Shown piece after piece: positions 7,930 to 19,461 of a stretch of 40,020 nucleotides of DNA. Within the stretch, counting starts at the first letter, position 1; every line of letters starts with the position of its first letter. The stretch is from Alphaproteobacteria bacterium (GTDB taxonomy: Bacteria > Pseudomonadota > Alphaproteobacteria > JAJFFI01). The notes under the pieces were generated by a model that was not told the DNA's origin, made no database searches, and was given only the letters and a program-made list of their open reading frames with translations. The DNA lies in NCBI GenBank assembly GCA_030066595.1, contig JASJBI010000057.1, forward strand, positions 1-40,020, given 5' to 3'. Made by a program: the position numbers and the translations under genes.

Positions 7930-9505
7930 GGACGTGACGATGGTCCTCCTTTTGCGCCGCGCCTTCGGTGACCAGCAACGACGCGCCGGTCATCTCGGTC
8001 GGCTGCGCCAGTCCCATGAGGGCAATCACCGTGGGTGCGACGTCGGCCAAGCGGCCGTTTCGGAGCCCGGCGACAGCCGCCGGCCCCACCGCCAGCACGA
8101 TCGGCACCAGGTTCCGCGTATGGGCCGTGTGCGCCTGGTCGTTTTCCGGGTCCCGCATCTGCTCGGCATTGCCGTGATCCGCCGTGATCAGCAGGGCCCC
8201 GCCAGCCTGCTCCACCGCGGCGGACAGGCGGCCGAGGCAGGTATCCACGGTCTCCACCGCCGTAATCGCCGCGGCGAGCTTGCCGGTGTGGCCGACCATG
8301 TCGGTGTTCGCGTAATTGACGACGATCAGGTCGAACCGGTTCTCGGCGATCGCCGAGACCAGCTTGTCCGTGACCTCGCGGGCCGACATGTCCGGCTTCA
8401 AATCGTAGGTCGCGACCTTTGGCGAGGGCACCAGGATTCGTTCCTCGCCCGGGAACTCGCGCTCCTCGCCGCCGTTCAGGAAAAAGGTGACATGGGCGTA
8501 TTTCTCGGTCTCGGCGATCCGCAGTTGGCTGAGCCCGGCCCCGGCGACGATCTCGCCGAGGGTGCCCTCCAAATGTTGCGGCCGGAAAATTGCCGGTAGG
8601 AGGCCGTCCAGGGCTTCGGAATAGGCCACCATGCCGAGGGCGGCGGCGAAGGTAACTTGGCGCGGGCGGGCGAAGCCCTCGAAGACCGGATCCAGGAGGG
8701 CATGCAGCATCTGGCGTGCCCGGTCGGCCCGGAAGTTGGCCATCAGGATCCCGTCGCCGTCGCGCATGCCGGCATAGTCGCCGACGACCGCGGGCTTCAT
8801 GAACTCGTCGGTGACCTCGGCGGCATAGCTTGCCGTGATCGCGGCCACCGGATCGGCCGCGGGCTCGCCGATGCCCTCGACCAGGGCCTGGTAGGCCAGC
8901 TCGATCCGCTCCCAGCGTTTGTCCCGGTCCATGGCGTAGTAGCGGCCCGAGACCGTTCCCACGGACATGGTGGACAGCGCCGCCGTCTGCTTCAGAAAAC
9001 GGACCATATAGTCCTTGGCGCTCGCGGGCGGCGTATCGCGTCCGTCCAGGAAGGCGTGCACGACGACGGGCACGCCGGCCCGGGCGACGATCCCGGCCAG
9101 CGCCGCGATGTGATCCTGGTGCGCGTGCACGCCGCCGGGGGACAAGAGGCCCATCAGATGGGCGGTCCCACCGCTTTCCACCAGACGGGCCGTGAACGCC
9201 TGGAGCCGCGCGTTCGTGGCCAGGCTGCCATCGGCGACGGCGGCATCGATGCGCGGCAGGTCCTGCAGCACAACCCGTCCGGCGCCCAGATTCATGTGGC
9301 CCACCTCGGAGTTGCCCATCTGGCCGGCGGGCAGGCCGACCTCCTGTTCCGAGGCGTCGAGCAGGGCATGCGGCGCGTTCGCCAGGAAGCCGTCCCAGTT
9401 GGGGGTTCCGGCCTGGGCGATGGCGTTGTTGTCCGGATCGTCCCGATGCCCCCATCCATCGAGGATGCAGAGCACGACGGGCCGGGGAGGGCGCCGCTCG
9501 GTCAT
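7922..9505 (-). CDS. gpmI: 2,3-bisphosphoglycerate-independent phosphoglycerate mutase
   Basis: 527 residues, the normal GpmI length. The N-terminal LCILDGWGH has the metal-binding aspartate. GQMGNSEVGH carries the phospho-accepting serine S66. A later ITADHGNAEQM segment has the second Mn-binding cluster, and HTHTR-like ligands appear as AHTAHTRNLVP. The enzyme converts 3- to 2-phosphoglycerate in glycolysis. The ATG at 9505 is 63 bases downstream of the rlmH stop, with a TATATA stretch close to it. No clear ribosome site is visible, so the start or local promoter may be unusual. Confidence 0.97.
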   Translation of the reverse strand: MTERRPPRPVVLCILDGWGHRDDPDNNAIAQAGTPNWDGFLANAPHALLDASEQEVGLPAGQMGNSEVGHMNLGAGRVVLQDLPRIDAAVADGSLATNARLQAFTARLVESGGTAHLMGLLSPGGVHAHQDHIAALAGIVARAGVPVVVHAFLDGRDTPPASAKDYMVRFLKQTAALSTMSVGTVSGRYYAMDRDKRWERIELAYQALVEGIGEPAADPVAAITASYAAEVTDEFMKPAVVGDYAGMRDGDGILMANFRADRARQMLHALLDPVFEGFARPRQVTFAAALGMVAYSEALDGLLPAIFRPQHLEGTLGEIVAGAGLSQLRIAETEKYAHVTFFLNGGEEREFPGEERILVPSPKVATYDLKPDMSAREVTDKLVSAIAENRFDLIVVNYANTDMVGHTGKLAAAITAVETVDTCLGRLSAAVEQAGGALLITADHGNAEQMRDPENDQAHTAHTRNLVPIVLAVGPAAVAGLRNGRLADVAPTVIALMGLAQPTEMTGASLLVTEGAAQKEDHRHVLA

Positions 9506-9568
9506 GCGGGATATATAGGGCAGGACAGGAACTTACGAAAGGCCGGATCGGCCGGAGCAAGGGCGGCG

Positions 9569-10039
9569 TCAGCTCCGATGATAGGGGTGGCCCGCCAGGA
9601 TGGTCTGGGCCCGGTAGAGCTGCTCGGCCAGCATGCCGCGGACCAAGAGATGCGGCCAGGTCATGGGCCCCAGCGAAAGGGTCAGCTCGGCCCGGTCGAG
9701 CACTCCTTGCCCGTGGCCCTCGGCGCCGCCGATGAGGAAGGCCACCAGTCCGGTTCCCCGGTCCCGCCAGCGGCCCAGCAGGTCGGCGAATTCGGCGCTG
9801 GTCATTGTCTTGCCGGCTGCGTCGAGCGCGACCACGACCGCGCCCGCGGGCACGGCGGCGAGCAGCAGCTCGGCCTCCCGCGCCCGGCGCTCGGCCGCGG
9901 CCAACGGTCTCTTGTCCTCGACTTCCTTGAGTTCGAGCCGCCCCAAGACCCGCGCGTCGATCCGGCGGCTGTAGAACGCAAACAGCTCGGCCGCCGGGTC
10001 GCGCCGCGCGCGGCCGACCGCGGCCACCAAGAGTCGCAT
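9569..10039 (-). CDS. rlmH: 23S rRNA (pseudouridine1915-N3)-methyltransferase RlmH
   Basis: 156 residues, the family length, beginning MRLLVAAVGR at the ATG at 10039. A longer frame upstream is rejected because it overlaps rsfS and has no conserved sequence. The SPOUT-knot features are present: LDAAGKTMTSAEFA, FLIGGAEGHG, and the C-terminal LLVRGMLAEQLYRAQTIL with HPYHR. The enzyme methylates pseudouridine 1915 in helix 69 of assembled ribosomes. It lies directly after rsfS, the standard order. Confidence 0.96.
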   Translation of the reverse strand: MRLLVAAVGRARRDPAAELFAFYSRRIDARVLGRLELKEVEDKRPLAAAERRAREAELLLAAVPAGAVVVALDAAGKTMTSAEFADLLGRWRDRGTGLVAFLIGGAEGHGQGVLDRAELTLSLGPMTWPHLLVRGMLAEQLYRAQTILAGHPYHRS

Positions 10040-10062
10040 AATTCCCCCGATCGGCCCGGCCG

Positions 10063-10488
10063 TCAGGCCGGATGTGCGCCGGCCTGGCCGAGCTCCGCGG
10101 CGGCGGGCTCGGGGAGCATCGCTCCCCACATCTTCTCGAGGTTATAGAAGGCGCGCACCTCGGGCCGGAAGATATGCACGATCACATCGCCGGCGTCGAT
10201 CAGCACCCAGTCGCACTGGGACAGGCCTTCCGCGGTCGCGGGGCCGATGCCCAGCGCCTTCAGGCGCTCGATCAGGTGGTCGGCAATGGCCCCCACCTGC
10301 CGCTGCGAGCGGCCGCTGGCGATGATCATGTGATCGGCGATTGTGGTCTTTCCGGCGAGGTCAATAACGACGATGTCGTCAGCCTTGTCGTCCTCGAGCG
10401 AAGCCCTCACGGTATCTCGGAGGTCGGCAATCCCCTTCGGGGTTCTGTTGTTGCCTTTTATGGCCTGCTCTCCTCGCGGTTCATCCAA
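10063..10488 (-). CDS. rsfS: Ribosomal silencing factor RsfS
   Basis: 141 residues if started at the TTG at 10488, which overlaps the nadD stop by 8 bases. No in-frame ATG precedes the conserved core, so a TTG or a later GTG must be used; the start is uncertain by about 25 residues. The family core is clear: DDIVVIDLAGKTTIADHMII, ASGRSQRQV and CDWVLIDAGDVIVHIF, then YNLEKMW. RsfS binds ribosomal protein uL14 and blocks subunit joining when nutrients are short. The C-terminal tail is Ala/Gly-rich and not conserved. Confidence 0.94.
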   Translation of the reverse strand: MDEPRGEQAIKGNNRTPKGIADLRDTVRASLEDDKADDIVVIDLAGKTTIADHMIIASGRSQRQVGAIADHLIERLKALGIGPATAEGLSQCDWVLIDAGDVIVHIFRPEVRAFYNLEKMWGAMLPEPAAAELGQAGAHPA

Positions 10489-11080
10489 CGGGCGCGCCCC
10501 GCCCGCTCTTGGCGCGGAGCGCCGTCGCCGAGATGGTCGAGAGCCGGGTGTGGAGAAAGACCCACGCCGGCGGCTCCCGGGAGGCCAACGTCCGGGACTC
10601 GGATTCCCCGATCCGATAGTGCCCGTAACGCTGCGCCGCCTGTCCCGACAACGCCCTTAGAGAATAGGAAGGACGGGCGAAAATCGCAATGGGCAGGGTG
10701 TTAAAGATTTGTTGCCAGTGCTGCCACTTAGGGATTTGTGCCAGGTTGTCGGCGCCCATTAACCATACGAATCGGGTCCGCGGATAGCGCCGGGCCAGGA
10801 GCCGGACCGTATCGGCCGTGTACTGGGTGCCGAGGCGGGATTCGAGGTCGGTGGCCTGGACGTGGGGATGCCGGGCCAAATGCCGGGCACCCGCGAGCCG
10901 GTCGGCGAAGGGCGCCATGCCCGCCTCGGGCTTGAGCGGGTTCTGCGGCGAGACCAGCCACCAGACCCGATCCAGGCCGAGCCGCGCCAGCGCCAGCCGG
11001 CTGATCAGCACATGCCCGTCATGGGCCGGGTTGAAAGAGCCGCCGAGCAGGCCGACGGAGAGGCCATCCGCCAACCGCAC
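10481..11080 (-). CDS. nadD: Nicotinate-nucleotide adenylyltransferase NadD
   Basis: 199 residues from a GTG start. The nucleotidyltransferase signature GGSFNPAHDGH is at residues 13-23, WWLVSPQNPLK follows, and FVWLMGADNLAQ and STISATALR complete the family pattern. The enzyme adenylates nicotinate mononucleotide in NAD synthesis. It lies between proA and rsfS, the usual alphaproteobacterial order. The 22-base gap to proA and the 8-base overlap with rsfS suggest one transcript. Confidence 0.95.
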   Translation of the reverse strand: MRLADGLSVGLLGGSFNPAHDGHVLISRLALARLGLDRVWWLVSPQNPLKPEAGMAPFADRLAGARHLARHPHVQATDLESRLGTQYTADTVRLLARRYPRTRFVWLMGADNLAQIPKWQHWQQIFNTLPIAIFARPSYSLRALSGQAAQRYGHYRIGESESRTLASREPPAWVFLHTRLSTISATALRAKSGRGAPVG

Positions 11081-11102
11081 CCTCAGGTCCTCGGGTACAT
11101 CC

Positions 11103-12388
11103 TCAGGGCCGGGTCTGTCCCGCGCCGCGCACGACGTATTTGTAGCTGGTGAGCTGTTCGGCGCCGACCGGGCCGCGGGCGTGCAGCTTGCCGGTCGAAA
11201 TGCCGATCTCGGCGCCCATGCCGAACTCGCCGCCGTCGGCGAATTGGGTCGAGGCGTTCCACAGCACGATGCCGCTGTCCACCTTCGAAAGGAACCGCTC
11301 GGCCACGGAACCGTCTGCGGTCACGATCGAGTCCGTGTGGTGGGAGCCGTGCCGGTTGACGTGGTCGATCGCCTCGTCAAGGCCGTCGACCACCCGGATC
11401 GCCAGGACCGCGTCGAGATACTCCGTGTCCCAGTCGGCCGGCGCGGCCGGCGCGATCCGGGAATCAATCGCCTGCGCCGCCTCGTCGCCGCGGAGGGCGC
11501 AACCCGCCTCGACCAGGTCCGCGACGATGCCCGGCAACTGGCTTTCCGCCACGGCCCGGTCGATCAGCAGGGTTTCCGCCGCGCCGCAGATGCCGGTGCG
11601 GCGCATCTTGGCGTTCAGCACCACCTCGCGGGCCATCTTGGCGTCCGCGGCCCCGTCCACGTAGACGTGGCAGAGCCCCTCGAGATGGGCGAACACCGGG
11701 ATGCGGCTCTCCCGCTGGACCCGCTCGATCAGGGACTTGCCGCCACGGGGCACGATCACGTCGATGAATTCGGGCATGGTCAGCATCAGGCCGACGGCCG
11801 CCCGGTCCGTCGTCGGCACGAGCTGCACCGCCGTATCCGGCAGGCCCGCCGCGCGCAGCCCTTCGTGCAGGCAGGCGGCGATCGCGCGTGACGAATGGAA
11901 GCTCTCGGAACCGCCGCGCAACACCGCGGCGTTGCCGGCCTTGAGGCAGAGCCCGCCCGCGTCCGCGGTCACGTTGGGGCGGGATTCGTAGATGATGCCG
12001 ATGACGCCGAGGGGCACCCGCACCCGGCTGATCCTGAGGCCGTTCGGGCGCTCCCACTCCTCCGTGACCTTGCCCACCGGATCGGGGAGCGCGGCCACGT
12101 CCTCGAGCCCCTTGGCGATCGCCGCGACGCGCGCCTCGTCGAGCTTGAGCCGGTCGAGCATCGCCGCGGTCAGGTTCTTGTCGGCCGCGGCCGTCATGTC
12201 CTCGGCATTGGCGGCGAGGATCGCGTCGCGCTCGACGCGCACGGCCTCGGCCGCGCTTGTCAGCGCGCGGGTCTTTGTCTCGCTGTCCGTATGCGCGAGC
12301 GCATGGGCGGCCGCGCGCGCCGCCTGGCCGAGGGCGCGCATCTGGCCGGTAAGATCGTCGGTCGGTACGGGTTTGAGCGCGGTCACGA

Positions 12389-12392
<4 letters not shown>
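11103..12392 (-). CDS. proA: Glutamate-5-semialdehyde dehydrogenase (gamma-glutamyl phosphate reductase)
   Basis: 429 residues. Family landmarks are [41 protein letters not shown], and the active-site cysteine in [13 protein letters not shown]. The end [20 protein letters not shown] is typical. ProA reduces gamma-glutamyl phosphate to glutamate semialdehyde with NADPH, the second step of proline synthesis. The GTG start overlaps the proB stop by four bases (GTGA), coupling it to the kinase. Confidence 0.97.
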
Positions 12393-14904
<2,512 letters not shown>

Positions 14905-14905
<1 letters not shown>

Positions 14906-15510
14906 TACTCTGTCTCCTTGGCGGGCTTGGTCGGCGCCTTCTTGGCTGCGGGCTTCTTCGCCGCCGGCTTCTTGGCCGCGGCCGTCGTCTTGGCGGCGGT
15001 GGTCTTGCCCTTGGCCGGCGCCTTGGCCTTGGCGCTGGTTTTGGCCGGCGCCTTGGGCTTCGCCGCGGGCTTGCTCTCGGCCTTCGGCTTGGCCGCCGCC
15101 TTTGGCTTGGCCGCGGGCTTCTCTTCCGCTTTCTCGTCCGCCTTCGGCTTGGCCGCAGCCTTCGGGGCCGCCTTGGCCTTGGCCGCGGGCTTCTTGCCGC
15201 CCGTCAGGATGTCGTCGATGCGCACCACCGTGATGTGCTGACGGTGGCCCGCCCGGCGGCGATAGTCTTTGCGCCGCTTCTTCTTGAACACGATGATCTT
15301 GTCGCCGCGGCCCTGCTCGACGATGGTGCCGGCCACGGTGGCGCCCGAGACCAGCGGCGTGCCGATGCTCTGGCCCTTGTCGTCGCCGACCGCGAGCACC
15401 TGATCGAAGGCGACCACGTCGCCGGCGGTGCCGGCGAGCTTCTCCAGCACCACCACGTCGCCCTTGGCGACCCGGTGCTGTTTGCCGCCGCTCTTGAAGA
15501 CTGCGAACAT
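14905..15510 (-). CDS. rplU: 50S ribosomal protein bL21 with long Lys/Ala/Pro-rich C-terminal tail
   Basis: 201 residues from the ATG at 15510 ([14 protein letters not shown], the standard start); an upstream GTG is not needed. Residues 1-104 are the normal bL21 body, ending with [16 protein letters not shown] and ITVVRIDDI. Residues from about 106 to the end are almost only Lys, Ala and Pro with a few Glu, built from loose repeats of [10 protein letters not shown] type. This nearly doubles the usual protein. Such histone-H1-like tails occur on some alphaproteobacterial bL21 proteins. It is probably disordered and may bind rRNA or DNA. bL21 contacts 23S rRNA and bL20 in the ribosome. Confidence 0.97.
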
Positions 15511-15532
15511 CTTGCCGTCCGTGCGCACAATG

Positions 15533-15567
15533 AAAAACGCGGGCCGCCGCCGGCTCCCGGCGCGCCC
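15533..15567 (-). promoter_or_regulatory. GC-rich hairpin plus T run in the rplU leader (possible attenuator)
   Basis: In the predicted leader RNA a GC-rich segment (15541-15567) can fold around a GCCGG/CCGGC stem with a GAG loop and outer GGG/CCC pairs. It is followed by a five-T run at 15533-15537. The arrangement resembles a terminator placed before the ribosomal-protein start, as expected for feedback or attenuation. The fold was judged by eye only. Confidence 0.35.
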
Positions 15568-15582
15568 GTCAAACTCGCCGGC

Positions 15583-15610
15583 AATATAGGCGGATGCCCC
15601 GGGCTGTCAA
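15583..15610 (-). promoter_or_regulatory. Sigma-70-type promoter for rplU-rpmA
   Basis: Read on the minus strand, TTGACA (perfect -35, 15605-15610) is followed after 16 bases by TATATT (-10, 15583-15588, five of six consensus bases). Transcription would start near 15576, giving a leader of about 65 bases before the rplU ATG. Confidence 0.8.
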
Positions 15611-15639
15611 GGGATTCGGGGCCTGCCCGCGGCCGCGGA

Positions 15640-16356
15640 TCAGGCGCGGCTCTCGCGCCGCCGGCGCACCGCCCACAAGACGATCCAGGCGGCCACGGCC
15701 ACGGCCGAGATCGCGGCCCAGTGCCACCAGGCGAGGCTCCGCATCTGGTCGCCCATGGCCACCATCAGGGCGGTCAGCGGCAGGATGCCCACGCCCGTGG
15801 CCCAGGTGAAGGTGAACCAGGACATGTTGGTGAGCCCGGCCGCGTAGTTGATCAGGTTGAAGGCGATGACCGGGATGAAGCGGCTGATCAGCAGCGTGCT
15901 GGCGCCCTGTTGCTCGGTCCAGTCGTCGAGCTTGCTGCGGTAGCGCCGGGCCACCATGGCCTCGACGAAGGGGCGGCCGAGCCAGCGGGCCAGCCCGAAA
16001 GACAAGAGCGCACCCAGCATGGCGCCGATCCAGACATAGACCGTGCCCCAGAGCGTGCCGTAGACCATGCCCGCGGCGAGCGCGCAGAACTCGGCCGGGA
16101 AGGGGACGAAGGCGTGCAGGATCATGAGCCCGATGATGATGGCCACGCCCCACATGCCCCAGGACCGCATGGTCGCCGCCGCCTCCTCGGCCGAGAGCTC
16201 GAAGCCCGGGATCGGCATGTCGGCGAGCAGCGCAAAGCCCCAAATCAGCCCGGTCGCGGCGATGATCGCGAGGCCGATCAAGAGCGCGATGCGCCGCCGC
16301 ATGGCACGTCTGTCGGTGGCCCCGGAATGGGCCGGTTTTTCCTTGGATACGGTCAT
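15640..16356 (-). CDS. TVP38/TMEM64 (DedA-like) family membrane protein
   Basis: 238 residues with about six hydrophobic segments. Conserved points include PFPAEFCALAAGMVYG, GAMLGALLSFGLARWLG, and SRFIPVIAFNLINYAAGLT, which matches the family R-F-x-P-x-x-x-F-x-x-x-N-Y-x-A pattern. Members are inner-membrane proteins of the VTT/DedA superfamily linked to lipid transport and membrane homeostasis. The ATG at 16356 follows a charged N-terminus. It is transcribed in the same direction as rplU but lies upstream of the rplU promoter, so it is probably a separate unit ending near 15640. Confidence 0.88.
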   Translation of the reverse strand: MTVSKEKPAHSGATDRRAMRRRIALLIGLAIIAATGLIWGFALLADMPIPGFELSAEEAAATMRSWGMWGVAIIIGLMILHAFVPFPAEFCALAAGMVYGTLWGTVYVWIGAMLGALLSFGLARWLGRPFVEAMVARRYRSKLDDWTEQQGASTLLISRFIPVIAFNLINYAAGLTNMSWFTFTWATGVGILPLTALMVAMGDQMRSLAWWHWAAISAVAVAAWIVLWAVRRRRESRA

Positions 16357-16541
16357 GGCTGGCCCCGGGTCCCGACAGGGTACATCAGGGTCCCTTCAAC
16401 GCGGCTTCACCTCCGCGTGATGTCCGAGGGCCATCATATGCCCATTTGGCCGGTCTGCCGCGCCCAAGCCGCGGCGGCCGGTCGCGCGCGGGCGGCAGTC
16501 CTTGAAGCGTTAACCACCTTGCATTAGGCTCCGCCGCCGTC

Positions 16542-16631
16542 GGAGGGGTGCCGGAGTGGTCGAACGGGGCGGTCTCGAAAACCGTTGTGCGCTCACGCGT
16601 ACCGTGGGTTCGAATCCCACCCCCTCCGCCA
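16542..16631 (+). tRNA. tRNA-Ser (anticodon CGA), CCA encoded
   Basis: The acceptor arms GGAGGGG (16542-16548) and CCCCTCC (16621-16627) pair perfectly, with discriminator G and an encoded CCA. The anticodon loop CTCGAAA puts CGA at 16576-16578, closed by GCGGT/ACCGT. A long variable arm follows, as expected for a class II tRNA. The T arm has GTGGG-TTCGAAT-CCCAC. It reads UCG codons. It borders the hydrogenase-maturation region. Confidence 0.97.
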
Positions 16632-16849
16632 GATTGTGTACATACGTCAGGCATTTGCAGTCTTCGGCGCCGATGCGAACGTTCCGCAAACGGGCTGGGA
16701 GGGGCCAAATCTGCAAACATAGTGCAAACCTGGATCTTGGAGCGCCGGATCAATTGAAGAGCTGTCTGACGTCAGCGCCCATGGGACAGACTGAGGAGTA
16801 TTCGTAACGGGGGAATTCTGGCTCATCGTAGGGACCGAAGGGAACGCAG
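16632..16849 (+). other. Intergenic stretch between tRNA-Ser and the NHL-like fragment
   Basis: No convincing gene is visible. The base composition is a little less GC-rich than its surroundings. No copy of the tRNA 3' end was found by eye here or at the far end of the hyp region, so there is no att-site evidence. A short minus-strand frame (16750-16890, 46 codons) has no start signals and is not called. Confidence 0.4.
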
Positions 16850-17107
16850 ATGAGGCAGAAATCGCTGATGTCGAAAGGGCCCGCAGGCATGCGCTGGCCG
16901 CACGGCATCGCGCTCTGGCAGGGGCGGCTCGCGCCGGCGGACCGGCTCTCGGGCCAACCGGACTTCGCCTCCGAGGGCGACAATGGTTGGGGCATTCCCG
17001 GCCGCGACACGCTATGCTGGCCTTACGGGCTGTCGGTTTTGGGCTGGACCTTCGCCATTGCCGACAGCGGCAACAACCTGTTCTTGCTTTGGGATCTGGC
17101 GCCATGA
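16850..17107 (+). pseudogene. Fragment of an NHL-repeat-like protein
   Basis: An 85-codon frame whose middle and end look like the last blades of an NHL/beta-propeller protein: MRWPHGIALWQGRLA, then CWPYGLSVLGW and FAIADSGNNLFLLW. Full NHL proteins are several times longer, and a stop at 16829-16831 closes the frame upstream. The piece is therefore probably a 3' remnant rather than a full gene. The stop overlaps the hypF ATG, an arrangement expected if the intact ancestor was co-translated with hypF. NHL-repeat genes accompany maturation genes in some [NiFe]-hydrogenase clusters (from memory). An AAGGGA stretch precedes the first ATG, so the fragment may still be translated and could help hypF translation. 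Confidence 0.55.
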
Positions 17108-19461
17108 GGGGGGAGGCGATCACAGTCCGCGGCCAAGTGCAGGGCGTCGGCTTTCGGCCGACGGTCTGGCGGATCGCGACCGAACTGGGTCTGACCGGCC
17201 AGGTGCGCAACACGGGCGACGGGGTCGAGATCCGGCTCTGGGGCGCGGCACTGGACCGCTTCGCCGAGCGTTTGCGGGCCGAGGCCCCCGCGCTCGCGCG
17301 CATCGATTTGATCGACCGCGCGCCGATCGACGACCCGGCGCCGGACGTCTTTGAGATCGCGCCGTCGGGCAGTGGGCGCATGCGCGCCTCGGTGACGCCG
17401 GACGTGGCGATCTGCGCCGACTGCGCGGCCGAGGTGCGCGACCCCTTCGCCCACCGCTATCGCTACCCGTTCGCCAACTGCACCAACTGCGGGCCGCGTT
17501 TTGCGATCGTCCAGGGCGCGCCCTACGATCGGCAGAACACGACGATGCGCGGCTTCGCGCTTTGCCCGATCTGCGAAGGGGAGTACGAGGATCCCGCCGA
17601 CCGGCGCTTCCACGCCCAGCCGATCGCCTGTCACAGCTGCGGACCGCGCGCCTGGATCGAACGTCTGGCCGGCGGCGCGGTGAACCACGAGGCCTTCTCC
17701 ATGCTCGACGACGTGGATGCGGCGGGCGGCATGCTGATGATGGGCCACATCGTGGCGATCAAGGGCGTGGGCGGTTTTCACCTGGCCTGCGACGCGACCA
17801 AGCCCGAGGTCGTGGCGCGGCTGCGCGCGCGCAAGCGGCGGCGCGGCAAGGCCTTTGCCTTGATGGCCCGCGATCTCGACGTCATCCGGCGCTACTGCGC
17901 GGTCTCGCCGGAGGAAGAGGCGCAGCTCTTGAGCCCGGCAGGCTCCATCGTTCTGTTGCAGGCGGCGGGCGAGGCGCTGCCCGACGCGGTCGCGCCGGGC
18001 CTCGACCGATTGGGCTTCATGCTGCCCTACACGCCGCTGCACCAGCTCATGCTGCGCCGGATGACCAGGCCCGTGGTCATGACCAGCGGCAACATCTCGG
18101 GCCAGCCGCAATGCACCCGGAACGACGAGGTGCGCGCGCGCCTGTCCAAGGTCGCAGACTTCGCCCTGATGCACGACCGCGACATCGCCAACCGCATCGA
18201 CGATTCCGTGCTGCGGGTCGATCTCGGGCGTCCGCGCCTGCTGCGCCGGGCGCGGGGCTACGCGCCGGCGCCGATCCCGCTGCCCGAGGGATTCGATCGG
18301 GAGACGCAGCTCCTGGCCCTCGGTGGGGAACTCAAGAACAGCTTGTGTTTGGTCAAGGACGGCCAGGCGATCTTGAGCCAACATATGGGCGATCTGGAGG
18401 ATGCAGCCACGGCCAGGGACGTGCGACACAATCTCGCCCTTTACCGAAACCTGTTCGACCACGAGCCCGAGATCATCGCGGTCGACCGGCACCCGGACTA
18501 TCTCTCCAGCAAGCACGGGCGGGAGATCGCATCCGAGGCGGATCTGCCGCTGGTCGAGGTGCAGCATCATCACGCGCATATCGCCGCCTGCCTGGCCGAG
18601 AACGGCTGGCCGCTGGACGGCGGCCCGGTGCTGGGCATCGCCTTGGACGGGCTTGGCTACGGGACGGACGGCACCGTCTGGGGCGGCGAGTTCCTGGCCT
18701 GCGACTATAATGGGTTCGAGCGCCTCGGCTGCCTCAAGCCGGTGGCGCTGCCGGGCGGCGCGGCCGCCATCCGCGAGCCCTGGCGGAACGTCTACGCCCA
18801 TCTCATGGCCGAGATGGGCTGGGCCGAGTTCGCCATGAACTTCCGACGGCTCGACCTGTTCGCGCGGCTCGAGGCCGCGCCGCGCGCCACCCTGGACGCC
18901 ATGATCGCCAAGGGCCTGAACACGCCGTTGTCTTCGTCATGCGGCCGGCTGTTCGATGCCGCGGCGGCGATGTGCGGTCTGGCCTGGGACGCGCAGGAGT
19001 ACGAAGGCCAGGCCGCGATGCTGTTCGAGGCGGCGCTCGACGCCGACGCGTTGGATGAGCCGGACGCGCTCGCCTATCCCTTCTCGATCCCGCTGCTCGG
19101 CGGGCGCGGCATGCCCTATGTGGAGCCGCTGGGCGTCTGGCGGGCGCTGCTGGGCGATCTGCACCTCGGCATACCCGTGGGCGTGATCTCGGCCCGCTTC
19201 CACCGGGGCCTCGCCAAGGTAATCGTGGCGATGGCGGCGCGCCTCTCAGGCGAGGATCGCCGCTACGCGACCGTCGCGCTGTCTGGCGGCTGTTTTCAGA
19301 ACCGCACGCTCTTCGCCTTGGTTCATCAAGATCTCGAGGCGCGCGGCTTCCAAGTGCTCAGCCACGCGCAGGTGCCGGCGAACGACGGCGGCTTGGCCCT
19401 CGGCCAGGCGGTCGTCGCGCTGGCGAGGCCACAAATCCAAGAGGGACCACTATGTGCCTAG
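17104..19461 (+). CDS. hypF: Carbamoyltransferase HypF ([NiFe]-hydrogenase maturation)
   Basis: 785 residues, full length. The order is an acylphosphatase domain (about 1-90, with VRGQVQGVGFRPTVW), a zinc-finger pair formed by C104/C107, C126/C129, C154/C157 and C176/C179, a YrdC-like domain (about 200-385), and a Kae1-like domain containing the metal motif QHHHAHIAACL near residue 487. HypF makes thiocarboxamide on HypE from carbamoyl phosphate, the source of the cyanide ligands of the NiFe site. The ATG at 17104 overlaps the upstream stop. A longer frame upstream belongs to the shadow of the NHL fragment. All key residues appear intact. Confidence 0.97.
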   Translation: MRGEAITVRGQVQGVGFRPTVWRIATELGLTGQVRNTGDGVEIRLWGAALDRFAERLRAEAPALARIDLIDRAPIDDPAPDVFEIAPSGSGRMRASVTPDVAICADCAAEVRDPFAHRYRYPFANCTNCGPRFAIVQGAPYDRQNTTMRGFALCPICEGEYEDPADRRFHAQPIACHSCGPRAWIERLAGGAVNHEAFSMLDDVDAAGGMLMMGHIVAIKGVGGFHLACDATKPEVVARLRARKRRRGKAFALMARDLDVIRRYCAVSPEEEAQLLSPAGSIVLLQAAGEALPDAVAPGLDRLGFMLPYTPLHQLMLRRMTRPVVMTSGNISGQPQCTRNDEVRARLSKVADFALMHDRDIANRIDDSVLRVDLGRPRLLRRARGYAPAPIPLPEGFDRETQLLALGGELKNSLCLVKDGQAILSQHMGDLEDAATARDVRHNLALYRNLFDHEPEIIAVDRHPDYLSSKHGREIASEADLPLVEVQHHHAHIAACLAENGWPLDGGPVLGIALDGLGYGTDGTVWGGEFLACDYNGFERLGCLKPVALPGGAAAIREPWRNVYAHLMAEMGWAEFAMNFRRLDLFARLEAAPRATLDAMIAKGLNTPLSSSCGRLFDAAAAMCGLAWDAQEYEGQAAMLFEAALDADALDEPDALAYPFSIPLLGGRGMPYVEPLGVWRALLGDLHLGIPVGVISARFHRGLAKVIVAMAARLSGEDRRYATVALSGGCFQNRTLFALVHQDLEARGFQVLSHAQVPANDGGLALGQAVVALARPQIQEGPLCA

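Noticed and set aside
7524..9560. Long minus-strand frame overlapping gpmI and the envC-like gene
   Set aside because: It is an out-of-register reading of gpmI, Arg/Pro/Gly-rich and without family features.
16548..16807. Short plus-strand frames starting in the tRNA
   Set aside because: They translate the tRNA-Ser itself; similar spurious proteins are common over serine tRNA genes.
16750..16890. 46-codon minus-strand frame between tRNA-Ser and hypF
   Set aside because: The peptide looks protein-like in places (FGPYDEPEFPRYEYSS), but it has no ribosome site, no known family, and overlaps the NHL fragment. It could be a remnant, but the evidence is too thin to call.
17023..18801. Long minus-strand frame opposite hypF
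   Set aside because: A GC-rich antisense shadow; hypF keeps every motif on the plus strand.
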